NCBI GenBank assembly: GCA_014656495.1
Contig: BNCN01000007.1
Coordinates: forward strand, 248,001-312,000
From: Comamonas sp. KCTC 72670
GTDB lineage: Bacteria > Myxococcota > Myxococcia > Myxococcales > Myxococcaceae
Length of the DNA: 64,000 nucleotides
Direction of reading: 5' to 3'
Part shown: positions 1 through 9,300 of the stretch, in pieces
Numbering within the stretch: position 1 is the stretch's first letter
Layout: every line of letters begins with the position of its first letter
Made by a program: the position numbers and the translations under genes
The notes under the pieces: model-generated
Database searches by the model: none
What the model was told of the DNA's origin: nothing
The model's input: only the letters and a program-made list of their open reading frames with translations

Positions 1-1166
1 GTTACCGCGAGTGGCGCCTCATCGAGGACCTCGCGCTGGCCCGCCGTGATGAGCCCGTCTACGTCCTGGACGCCGAGGCGGGCACGGTGCGCTTCGGAGA
101 CGGCGTGCGCGGCCGGGTGCCGCTCGCCGGAGCCCAGGTGCTGGTCGCGCGGATGCGCAGCGGCGGCGGCGTGGCGGGGAACCTTCCACCGGGCAGCTTG
201 AAGGACATCAGCGCGTACCGGGTCGATGGCAGCCCCGCTCCCGGACTGAAGGTCCAACAACCGGAGCCCACCCTGGGCGGCAGGGATGCGGAGACCCTGG
301 CCGAGGCCGAGCGCCGCATCCCCGCATTGCTGCGCCACGTGGACCGGGCCGTGACGGAAGAAGACTACCGGCGGCTCGCCGCGAGCACGCCGGGTGTGCA
401 GTTGGGGCGCGTGGAGGTGTTGCCGCGCTTCGAGCCCCGGCAGCGGCGCGACGGTGTCCCCGGTGTCGTCTCCGTCATGGTGCTGCCCACGGCCACGCGG
501 CTGGAAGCGCCCTACCCGCGCGCGGACCGGCCGCTGCTCGAAGCCGTCCATGCCTACCTGGACGCCCGCAGGCCGCTCACCACCGAGCTGTACATGATGG
601 GCTGCGAGTACGTCCCCCTGGGCCTGGGCGTGGGCATCACCGTGCGCGAGGGCTTCGGCCGCGAGACGGTGGTGCAGGCCGTGCGGCAGGCGGTGCGCCG
701 GTTCTTGTTCCCGCTGCCCGCGGGAGGTCCCACGGGCGCAGGCTGGCCGCTCGGCCGGGACGTCCAGGACCGGGAGCTCTACGTGGCGGTGGCGCAGGTG
801 CCTGGCGTGGCCAGCATCGCCGGCGTGAGCCTCTTCGCCTGGGGCACGGTGACTCGCGTGCTCCGCGACTCGCGTCGCGCCGGAGCCACGCAGGATGTCG
901 CTCGCTTCACGGTGGAGCCCCCTGCCCCGTCCGTGCTCCAAGCGGTGGGCGCGGTGAACCCGAGCTGGCTCCACCTCAAGGGCGGCACCGCGACGACACC
1001 GGTGGAGCTGTCCATCGCGGACTGGCAACTGCCGGAGCTGCTCAAGGTGGCCGTGAATGCCGACGGCGAGGTGCCGACGATGCTTCACGGGCTCGGAGAT
1101 GAAGGAAGCGGCGTGGACTCCTCGCAGGCGGGCGTGGCGGTGCCCGTCGTCCCCGAGGTCTGCTGA
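1..1166 (+). CDS. Baseplate J-like protein of an eCIS / phage-tail-like particle (5' partial)
   Basis: The reading frame is open from base 3, so the true start lies upstream; the GTG at 87 is internal. The visible part carries the hallmark of baseplate J-like 'putative baseplate assembly proteins': an EAGTVRFGDG segment just after the window start, then GGRDAETLAEAERRIP and RAVTEEDYRRLAASTPGV. In such particles this family forms the baseplate wedge under the contractile sheath. The C-terminal part (about the last 100 residues) is less familiar. The TGA at 1164-1166 overlaps the ATG of the next gene by one base, which points to translational coupling within a structural operon. Seen: motifs, frame and overlap. 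Known: the family role in baseplate assembly. Inferred: that the particle is an eCIS rather than a prophage, from the ATPase at 12695 and the absence of capsid or terminase genes in view. Confidence 0.85.
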   Translation, partial: YREWRLIEDLALARRDEPVYVLDAEAGTVRFGDGVRGRVPLAGAQVLVARMRSGGGVAGNLPPGSLKDISAYRVDGSPAPGLKVQQPEPTLGGRDAETLAEAERRIPALLRHVDRAVTEEDYRRLAASTPGVQLGRVEVLPRFEPRQRRDGVPGVVSVMVLPTATRLEAPYPRADRPLLEAVHAYLDARRPLTTELYMMGCEYVPLGLGVGITVREGFGRETVVQAVRQAVRRFLFPLPAGGPTGAGWPLGRDVQDRELYVAVAQVPGVASIAGVSLFAWGTVTRVLRDSRRAGATQDVARFTVEPPAPSVLQAVGAVNPSWLHLKGGTATTPVELSIADWQLPELLKVAVNADGEVPTMLHGLGDEGSGVDSSQAGVAVPVVPEVC

Positions 1167-3586
1167 TGGACGCCAACCGCCTCCGGTTCCACATGCTGGC
1201 GGATGCGCAGGACTGGCTGACGGAGAGCTCCGTCTCCGACGGCGAGGTGTGTCTCTACGATGCGAAGCGCAAGACGCTCCGCTTGGGGAGTCTGGGAGAG
1301 ACGCGCACCTTCGATGAGGAGCTGGACCTCACCGAACTCGAGCCGCGCCTCGCGCGAGTGCCGGGCGCGGTGGACGCATTCGGGACCTGGGCGTGGTGGG
1401 ACTCCGCCGCGGGCCAGGTGCGCGCGGCCGGAGGTGGCGCGGGGAGCACCCTGCGTTTCGAGGCCGCGCAAGTCGGACTGGCCGGAGCGGTGACGGACCT
1501 GTCGCCCGGCGCGGGCGGCGTCCTCTACGTCGCGGTGGCCCAGCGCGTGGTGGCGCTGCACTTGCGCAAGCGGTGGTCCGCCACCGTCTTCCCTGCCGAA
1601 GGATTCACCGCGCACCGCATCGCCTCGGACCCGAGGGGCGGCGCCTACGTGTTGAGCGGGCCGCCCTCCTTCGCCCCCGCCGCGCCTCCCGCCGTGCTCG
1701 GCCGGGTCGACGGACAGCCGCTGCCCGACGTCCTCTCCGTTCCCTCCGGCGCGGACCTGTTCCGCCCCGCGCAGGAGAACCCCGACCCGCCTCGGACGCG
1801 CGCGCTCGCGACGCTGGCCTGGCCCGGCGAAGTGCCGGTGGCGCTGGCCTGCGACAGCCAGGGACGGCTGGCGGTGTTGAGCTGGGTGATGGACGCGGCC
1901 CTCGCGGGGGTGCCCGCGGACGCGGCGTACGCGCGGCTGCGCTTCTATACGAGCCGGTTCTCCGCGCCCGTCGCGCTTCCGGGCGTGCTACGCCCCTTCA
2001 GCCTCGCCTTCCTTCCGGATGGCCGCGCCGCGGTGCTGTCGTTGCTCGACGATGGCAAGGTGGAGGCGGTGGCGTACGCGCCCCCAGCGGGGGCCTCCGA
2101 GGCCATTCCCCAGGGAGACTTCTTCCCGCTCCCTGGTCATGACGGGGGGCCGTTCCTCCACGGCGCGCAGCCTCCGCACCACGGCGTCGCCCCGGGGTTG
2201 GCCACCGCGGCGCCCGTGCCGCTTCAAGCCTTGTCGCTGCCTCGCTGCGCCGAGCGGGGACGGGCCACGAATCCGCCCAACCGGCCCTTCGACTCAGGCG
2301 ATGGCCGCACGGTGTGGCACCGCCTGTACCTGGAGGCGCTGCTGCCGCCTCGCACCGGCGTGCGCGTGTGGCTCGCGGCCACCGACGAGCCCCTGGCCCC
2401 AACCGCGGCGTCTCCGCTGTGGCATGAGCACCGCTTCGGCGTCATCCCGGAGCCCCCTGTTCATCCCAACGTCCCGCACGGGAGCTGGGTCCCCATGCCG
2501 TCGGAGGTGCCCTTCCAGCCCGGCATGCTCCCCGCGCCGCCCTCCACGGGCGAGAGCGGCCTGTTCACCGTCCTCATCCAGCGCGCTCACACGAAGGTGC
2601 GCGCGCTCTCCGGCCGCTACCTCTGGGTGCGCGTGGAGTTGTTCGGCGACGGGCGGCGGACCCCCGAGGTCGGCGCGTTGCGCGCGTATGCCTCGCGCTT
2701 CTCGTACGTGGACCACTATCTGCCCTCCCTCTACCGCGAGGACCTCTTCGGAGAGGACGCGGATGCCCCGGGCCGCGCGTCGCATGCGGACTTCCTGGAG
2801 CGGTTCCTCGGCATCGTCGAGGGCGTGCTGACGCCCATCGAGGACCGCATCGCCCAGGCGCATGTCCTCACCGACCCCGGCCACGTCCCCAGTGAGTCGC
2901 TGGAATGGCTCGCGAGCTGGGTGGGCCTGTCCTTCGACCCCCTCCTCGGGGAGAGCACGCGGCGCGCGATGCTGCGAGCCGCGCCCGCCCTGAGCCGACG
3001 GCGTGGCTGCGTCGACGGGTTGAGGCTGGCGTTGGACCTGGTCACGGACGGCGCGGTGAGCCGGGGTGCCCTGGTCGTCGTCGAGGACTTCCGGCTCCGC
3101 CGGACGCTGGCCACCATCCTCGGCGCCGACCTCGCGGACGAGGAAAACCCGCTCCTCCCGGGCCTGTCCCGCAGCGGGAACTCCTTCGTGGGTGACACGC
3201 TCTTCCTCGGCGACGAGACGCGCGAGGAGTTCCTGGCCGTCTTCGGAGACGAGACGCTCCAGTCGCCCACGGAAGCAGCGGCGGTGGAGGCGTTCCTGGA
3301 GCGCCTCGCCCATCGGCTCACGGTGCTTGTGCACCAGGGCACGGACACGCGGACGCTGGGCCTCATCCGGAAGGTGGCGGAGCAGGAGGCACCCGCGCAC
3401 GTCCAGGTCTCCGTCATCACCGCGAGCCGCCCGCTGCTCGTCGGCGTCGCGTCACTGGTGGGCGTGGACACCTTCACCGGTCCCGCCCCCGCCCCCACTT
3501 CGGTGCGAGTGGGCCACAGCGTGCTGGGCCTGTCGGACGTCATCGAACGTCCGTCGAGCCTGGACCCCCGATTGGAAGGAGGTTGA
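1166..3586 (+). CDS. Phage tail protein (gpI-like domain) fused to an N-terminal beta-propeller-like region
   Basis: This 806-residue protein has two parts. Residues about 1-330 contain repeated strands of the NHL/propeller type, such as GGVLYVAVAQRVVALHLRK and VALACDSQGRLAVLSW. Residues about 370-510 look like a beta-sandwich (DGRTVWHRLYLEALLP). From about residue 515 the sequence matches the P2 gpI-like 'phage tail protein domain': YLPSLYREDLFGED, FLERFLGIVEGVLTPIEDRI, then LEWLASWVGLSFDPLL and an RR-rich helix. gpI-like proteins cap the baseplate next to the J-like protein, which is the preceding gene here. The ATG overlaps the upstream stop. The propeller fusion recurs in eCIS loci as far as I recall, and its ligand cannot be read from sequence. 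Confidence 0.8.
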   Translation: MDANRLRFHMLADAQDWLTESSVSDGEVCLYDAKRKTLRLGSLGETRTFDEELDLTELEPRLARVPGAVDAFGTWAWWDSAAGQVRAAGGGAGSTLRFEAAQVGLAGAVTDLSPGAGGVLYVAVAQRVVALHLRKRWSATVFPAEGFTAHRIASDPRGGAYVLSGPPSFAPAAPPAVLGRVDGQPLPDVLSVPSGADLFRPAQENPDPPRTRALATLAWPGEVPVALACDSQGRLAVLSWVMDAALAGVPADAAYARLRFYTSRFSAPVALPGVLRPFSLAFLPDGRAAVLSLLDDGKVEAVAYAPPAGASEAIPQGDFFPLPGHDGGPFLHGAQPPHHGVAPGLATAAPVPLQALSLPRCAERGRATNPPNRPFDSGDGRTVWHRLYLEALLPPRTGVRVWLAATDEPLAPTAASPLWHEHRFGVIPEPPVHPNVPHGSWVPMPSEVPFQPGMLPAPPSTGESGLFTVLIQRAHTKVRALSGRYLWVRVELFGDGRRTPEVGALRAYASRFSYVDHYLPSLYREDLFGEDADAPGRASHADFLERFLGIVEGVLTPIEDRIAQAHVLTDPGHVPSESLEWLASWVGLSFDPLLGESTRRAMLRAAPALSRRRGCVDGLRLALDLVTDGAVSRGALVVVEDFRLRRTLATILGADLADEENPLLPGLSRSGNSFVGDTLFLGDETREEFLAVFGDETLQSPTEAAAVEAFLERLAHRLTVLVHQGTDTRTLGLIRKVAEQEAPAHVQVSVITASRPLLVGVASLVGVDTFTGPAPAPTSVRVGHSVLGLSDVIERPSSLDPRLEGG
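3576..3582 (+). promoter_or_regulatory. Strong Shine-Dalgarno that fixes the start of the next gene
   Basis: AAGGAGG lies at 3576-3582, nine bases before the ATG at 3592. A TTG at 3583 would overlap the upstream stop in TTGA style but would have no spacer from this site, so the ATG at 3592 is preferred. Confidence 0.7.
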
Positions 3587-3591
3587 ACCGC

Positions 3592-4512
3592 ATGGCGCCC
3601 CCGAACGATGCGTTGCTCGACGCGGAGACACGAGACCGGCTCCATTACGACACCGGTGTGCTCCTGGACGCCGGAGACTTCACCGCCGAGCAGACCTATC
3701 ACCGAGGCCGCCTCGCCCGGACGCTGGCGTATCTCCACGGCATCGGGACGGTGGCCGGGCTGAAGGTGAGCCACCACACGGGCGGCACGCCGGAGGATGA
3801 AGAAATCCGGGTGGCCGCCGGGCTCGCGTTGGACCCCTTCGGCCGGCTGGTGGAGGTGCCCTCGCTGGCCTGCCTCAAGCTGGACCGCTGGTACTGGCAG
3901 GCGCCGTTGGCCTTCTCCGACTTCGGGGTCTTCACGCCCGCCGAGTACCGGCTGAGCCCGGGGGCCGCAGGCATCCCCCCCACGGGCGTGGTGGCGGACC
4001 TGTTCCTGCGCTTCCTCCAGTGTGAGCGCGGCAAGACGCCGGCCTTCGCGTCGGGGCCCTTCGACGCCATGGACGCGGTGGTCGCCTCGCGCATTCGCGA
4101 CGGCTACGAGCTGCGGCTGGTTCCTCGCTCCACGGCGTATCCCCCGCCAGCGGCCCCCACGAGCGCGTTCCCGAGCCCCGTGGAGGAGCCCGATGAGGCG
4201 CAGCGGACCGCCAGGCTCCGGGAGGCCCTCTTCGACGCGTGGCGAGGCAGCCGCGAACAGGAGCTGGCGAAGCTGTGGAGTGACACCTTCATCCCGGCGT
4301 CGCTCCTGACGGACCCATCGCAGCCCGACTTGAAGATGCGGGACCCCGCCTGGGTCTTCCTCGCGCGCGTCGTCATCGGCGCGACCAGCGTGGAGGACGT
4401 GCGCGGCACGGAGGTGCGTCCCACGCGGCAGGGGACCGTCTACGTCGACAACGACCTGAGGCCCTTCAGCCTCTCCCCAGCGGCGCTGGCCCGCTGGATG
4501 GGCGTCTTCTAG
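3592..4512 (+). CDS. eCIS-associated protein with the 'GxxLxAxDFxxEQ' N-terminal module (short paralogue)
   Basis: This 306-residue protein is not in a family I can name with certainty. Residues about 15-60 read HYDTGVLLDAGDFTAEQ, then an arginine-rich helix, LHGIGTVAGLKV and, further on, a GLALDPFGRLVEV strand pair. The same order (Y/F-x-G-x-L-x-A-x-D-x3-EQ, helix, GxGxxxGLxV, G-x-x-x-x-x-G) occurs at the N-termini of the next two genes, so all three probably share one fold. I recall this module in other actinobacterial and myxobacterial tail-like loci, always of unknown function. The second half (NGC-free, with DAWRGSREQELAKLW helices) is unique to this copy. Position between the gpI-like gene and the tape-measure/ATPase pair suggests a baseplate, spike-accessory or fibre role. 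Confidence 0.7.
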   Translation: MAPPNDALLDAETRDRLHYDTGVLLDAGDFTAEQTYHRGRLARTLAYLHGIGTVAGLKVSHHTGGTPEDEEIRVAAGLALDPFGRLVEVPSLACLKLDRWYWQAPLAFSDFGVFTPAEYRLSPGAAGIPPTGVVADLFLRFLQCERGKTPAFASGPFDAMDAVVASRIRDGYELRLVPRSTAYPPPAAPTSAFPSPVEEPDEAQRTARLREALFDAWRGSREQELAKLWSDTFIPASLLTDPSQPDLKMRDPAWVFLARVVIGATSVEDVRGTEVRPTRQGTVYVDNDLRPFSLSPAALARWMGVF

Positions 4513-4539
4513 GCCCGACTCTTTCGAAGGGGGATAAAC

Positions 4540-6393
4540 GTGTTCAACCCAACCAGTGGACCCGCCCGGGAGAAGCTCACCTGGGAGACGGCACAAGCGC
4601 TGGAGACCGCCCGGGCCATGGTGCACGACGACCGGCGCGTGCGCTCCTTCTTCTTCGACGGACGCTTCCTCACCGCGAAGGACCTCACCCGGGAACAGCA
4701 CTACTTCCTCACGCGGCAGGCGGACCTCTCGCGGGCCAACGGCACCGGGGTGATGCAGGGGCTGAGCGTCACGCCCAACGCGGACCGCGCCACGCTCACC
4801 GTCCAGCGAGGCCATGGCCTCACGCCCGGCGGCGAGCTCGTGGTCGTCCCACGTGATTTGACGGAGGTCCGGCTGGACGACATCCCGGAGATTCAGCGCC
4901 TGGACGCGGCCTTCGGTCTCGCGCCCGTGCCGCGCGAGCTGGCGCGGAGCCGCTCCGGCCTGTACGTGCTGGTGCTGCGTCCCGTGGAGTACACGGCGAA
5001 CCCGGTGGCCGCGTATCCCACGTCACTGGGCGCCGCGCGGACCACCCAGGACGGCGACATCATCGAAGCCGTCGCGCTGACGCTCATTCCCTATCCGGAC
5101 CCCGTGGGTGGAGGCTCGTTCGAGACGCGTCGCAGCCGCGCGGCCCAGGAAATCTTCGCGGGCGCGGGGATGCGCAACCTCCCCGTGGACGCGTTGCCGC
5201 TGGCGATGCTGGCGGTGGACCGGGGCACGCTCCGCTGGCTGGACTCCTTCCTCGTGCGCCGCGAGGTCGGCGCCGAGCTGCGCAGCGTGGTGGGCTTCGG
5301 CCTCGCGCCTCGCGAGCTGCGCGAGGCCCATGCGCTCCAGTACCAGCAGCACCTGAAGGAGGTGCTCCAGGCGCGCCGTGCCGCGGGCCAGGGTGAGCGC
5401 TTCCTCGCGAGCGAGCACTTCTTCACGCTCCCCGCCGCGGGCCCCCTCCCCACCGCCGCGCTGGAGCCGGGCAGCCTCACGGAGTTCTTCTTCCCACCCG
5501 AGGTGGATGTCCAACTGACGGTGGTGGCCGAAGACGAGCTCGGCGCCATCCTCGACGAGGCCCTGCAGCTCCCGCCCATCGACCTCACGCAGCCGGGCGA
5601 GTCCCTGGAGTCCGTGTCCGTCCTGGTGATGGTGCCCGTGGCGCGGCACGGCATGGCGCAGCGCCTGGAGGGCCTCCGCGAGGTCCTTCGCCCAGGCCCC
5701 CTCAAGCTGCGCGCGGCCGCGGTGGGCCAGGTGGCGCGGCGGCTCCCCGCGCAGTCCTTGCTGGACCTCACGCGCCGATGGCAGGCGCAGCCCGCGCCGG
5801 AAGCGCCCGTGACGGACCTGGTGGACGCGGCGTGGAGCGAGCTGCTCATGGGCTCGCGGACCGTCTGGTACACGTGCCGGCGCAACCTCCCGCATCACCA
5901 CTCGGCTGCGGGCCACCCCATCCCCGAGCCGGAGGACCACGACGGCGAGCAGCACTACGAAGTGCTGGTGAAGGCGCTCCGGGAGGCAGGGCTCTATGAC
6001 GAGTTCTCCGCCTTGCCTCAGCGGGGCTCCGCCATTGCCATTGGCCAGCTCGTGCCCTTGCTCAGCACCCTCGCCCACGGCGTCACGCGGTGGCGCTTCG
6101 CGGGCATGGCCTCCGCCACGCTGAGGCTGCAGCGCCTCCAGCACAAGGAGCTCATGGCCGCCCTCAACCGGTACCCGGAGGACGTCATCGTGGGGCTCTC
6201 ACGGCTCGAGGCCGCGCAGTCGCTCCGGGAGGTGCCGCTGTCCACCCTGGCCGCGTCCTACCGGATGCACGAAATCGGCGCCTACGTGGCGCCGCTCAGC
6301 ACGGCGCTCTTCGCCGCGTTCGTGACGGAGCTGAAGGCGCGGCTGGATGCCGGTGTGTCGCTCGACGAGGCGTTCTTGAGCCTGCGGAGCTGA
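4540..6393 (+). CDS. eCIS-associated protein with the shared 'FFxGRxLTAxD' N-terminal module (617 aa)
   Basis: The start is GTG at 4540, preceded by AAGGGGG at 4527-4533 with a six-base spacer. Residues about 35-90 carry FFFDGRFLTAKDLTREQHYF, then GTGVMQGLSV and HGLTPGGELVVV, which match the N-terminal modules of the genes at 3592 and 6397. The remaining 500 residues are mostly predicted helix and strand mixtures without a motif I recognise. A His-rich patch (LPHHHSAAGH) lies near residue 450. There is no signal peptide or membrane segment. The protein ends three bases before the ATG of the next gene, so it is clearly co-transcribed and probably a structural or adaptor component of the particle. 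Function beyond that is unknown. Confidence 0.7.
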   Translation: MFNPTSGPAREKLTWETAQALETARAMVHDDRRVRSFFFDGRFLTAKDLTREQHYFLTRQADLSRANGTGVMQGLSVTPNADRATLTVQRGHGLTPGGELVVVPRDLTEVRLDDIPEIQRLDAAFGLAPVPRELARSRSGLYVLVLRPVEYTANPVAAYPTSLGAARTTQDGDIIEAVALTLIPYPDPVGGGSFETRRSRAAQEIFAGAGMRNLPVDALPLAMLAVDRGTLRWLDSFLVRREVGAELRSVVGFGLAPRELREAHALQYQQHLKEVLQARRAAGQGERFLASEHFFTLPAAGPLPTAALEPGSLTEFFFPPEVDVQLTVVAEDELGAILDEALQLPPIDLTQPGESLESVSVLVMVPVARHGMAQRLEGLREVLRPGPLKLRAAAVGQVARRLPAQSLLDLTRRWQAQPAPEAPVTDLVDAAWSELLMGSRTVWYTCRRNLPHHHSAAGHPIPEPEDHDGEQHYEVLVKALREAGLYDEFSALPQRGSAIAIGQLVPLLSTLAHGVTRWRFAGMASATLRLQRLQHKELMAALNRYPEDVIVGLSRLEAAQSLREVPLSTLAASYRMHEIGAYVAPLSTALFAAFVTELKARLDAGVSLDEAFLSLRS

Positions 6394-6396
6394 GAG

Positions 6397-9300
6397 ATGA
6401 TTACCAAGCCGATTGCCGACCCGCTGGCCAACGAGCACGTGCTCCGCGTGGAGCCCCGCATGGCGCCCTTCGGCGTGGAGGCCGAGTGGCGAAGGAGGGC
6501 CCACTTCTTCACGGGGCGCGCCGTCTCGGCGGACGCGCTCGCGATGGAGCAGCAGCAGCGCGAGGGACGGCTCGCGCTCCTGGGGCAACACCTCACGCCC
6601 GGCATCGTCGCCGGGCTGGAGGTTCACCTGGAGCAGCAGGGGCCTCGAAGCATCATCCACGTCCGGCCCGGCAGCGGAATCGCGTTCACGGGCGAGGACG
6701 TCATCATCCGCCGTCAGCTCCGCGTCCCCCTGGGGAAGATCCCCCTCTTCCCGGGGGACAGGGACCCCACCACCTTCTCCCTGGAGGCGCTCGCCAACGA
6801 GCAGCCCTCCGAGGACCCGCCCCCCTTTCCCCAGGCCGCGGTGCTGGTGTTGGTCCCCACCACGTCCATGCTCCCGCCCCAGTCCTCGGAGACGGGCGCG
6901 TGCGAGGTGGACCCGGCGTCGTTCGCGTTCGAGGACGCGGTGCGCACGGAGGGCGCGGCGCTGGTGCTCTGCGGCTGGCCGCAGGGCTGGGACCTGCCGC
7001 AGGACTACTCCCTGCGCTGGCGCAGCCGGCTGGTGTACAGCCTCTTCGAACGGGAGCGGCGCCGCCGTCGAGGCACGCTCGCGCCCTGGGAACACGTGGG
7101 CGTTCCGCTCGGCCTGCTCGGGTTCGGTCCGGGCGCGGAAGGTCCCGTGGCGCGCTTCGTCGACCGGCACGCGGTGGCTCGCGCCGGAGGGCTCCCGCGT
7201 GAGCGCACGCCGCTGGTGAAGTCCCGTGGCTCGCCGCTGCTGTGGCAGGCCCGCATCCTCCAGTTCAACGACCACCTCGCGGAGCTCCCGCCGGGGCGGC
7301 TCGCTCAGGACAAGGCCATCCTCCACTTCCGGCGCCTGCCGCCCGTGGGCGTGCTGCCTCCGGATGCCGTGGACTATCGCGCGTGGACGCGGCGCTTCTT
7401 CCCCGACCGGTTCGAACTGGAAGCCGTCCCCATCCCCCTGGAGCAGCTCGACACGGTGGCCATGGCCAGCGCGGCCCTGGAGCCGCTGGACATCACGCGC
7501 GAGGAGCGGGTCCGCATCCTCGTCCCCGTCCCGGGCTCCGTCTACGAGCCCGGGCTGCTGCATGACGCGCCACTGGACCCCGCGTTCCTCGCCGCCATCG
7601 AGGAAGGACTCCAGCGGCTGGGCGGCTGGCTGAAGCGGCGCATCGTCGTTCGCGCCCGGATGAGCACGCTCAAGGACACCCTGTATGGCGTCAAGGACGC
7701 GCACTATCCCGCAGTCGACCCGGAGGCCGACCCGGACGAGCACCGCTACATCCCCGCCGCCGACCCCGTGGACCCGACCGAGGAGGATTACGGCACGGAG
7801 GGAAGCTCCGTGCCCTCGGCGGAGACGTACCTGCAGAACCACTTCGAGCCCGCCTGGGCGCAGGCTGTCGACGCGAGCTCCGAGCTGCTGCACCGGCCCC
7901 GGACCGACCCGACGCCGCGCATGGAGTTCGCCGGCGAGCTCACCTCCGCGCCGGTGGTCATCTCCACCGGTGACCGCGCGCACGTGCTGTTCCGGGGACC
8001 GTTCTGGACGCTGGGCTACCGCACCTACGACGGGCGTGCCTGGAGCAGGGTGACGCACGTCATCTCCACCAAGCTCCGGGCGCGCTCGGTGCCCGTCGCG
8101 GCGCTGTGGCCCCGGGGCCGGCTGGACGTCTACTTCCGGGATGAGCACGGCGTCCTGTTCAACACCTACCGGGACACCCGCGTCAGCAACGCGTCGTGGA
8201 GCAACCCTCAGTACCTGGCGGAAGCCGTCATGGGAGACCCCGGCGCGGTGTCTCCCTCGGATGGACGCACCGACGTCTTCTACCAGGCCCTCCGGGGGCA
8301 GGTCCTCTCCCTCTTCTGGACGACCGTCACCGCGACGGGACCCGGCCGGCCGAGGCTCTTCGAGACACAACGCGCCTTCAAGGGCGATCCCATCTCGGCG
8401 GTGGTGTCCCGCGGCCAGCTCATGGCCTTCCTGCTGGATGCCCAACGCAACATCCAGCAGGTCACCGTCGCCGTTGACGCCAGTCCGTCCGCCGCGGTCT
8501 GGACGGACCATTCGATGGGACGGCAGTTCCGCTGGCTCAAGGCCTGCGCCTCGCCGGATGACGGCACCGTGGACCTGGTCGCGCTCACCGGAAGCTCCTT
8601 GCTCCACCGGCGCTTCGACGGCCAGGTGTGGGGCCCTTGGACGGACCTGGGCAGCGGGCACACCCTCGCCGCCGCGCTGTCCGCGCCGGGCAAGGGCGTG
8701 CTGGACGTCCTGTCTCGCGCGGTCAATGGCCGCATCCAGTACGCCCGCTTCGATGGCACCACCTGGACGCCCTGGAAGACGCTCGGCACCGAAGTGGCGC
8801 GCTCCGCCCCCGCGGCCATCCGCCGGGGTGAACACCTGGACGTGGTGGTCCGGGCGAGGGAGAACCTCCTCTGGCATCGAGAAGTCCGCACACCGCTCCA
8901 GACGACCCAGCGGGAGTTGGGACTGCGCGGGCTGCTGCGTGACTTGTCGAACCGCATCCAACGCGTCGACGAGGCGGTGGACGCGTCCTTCCTTCAGGTC
9001 CAGTCGGAGATTCACCGCGTCCGTCAGCTCATGCTGGGCAGCACCGCCTCCGCGGTGATGACGGCGTCACCGGTGCTGACCGACGTCGCGGTGGCCGAGA
9101 CCCGCGTGGCCACGCTGACGGACGTGGAGAAGTTCATCGGCGTCCTGAACGCGAAGCGCAAGGTGAGCTGGTCCACGGTGCGGTACCTGGAGCCCACCAA
9201 CCTCCGGGACCGGCTGCTCAAGGTGTCGCCTGTCATCGGCACGCTGCATTCGGCGATGGCCATCAAGAAGGAGGTGCTCGGGAAGCTGTTCACGCTGCTC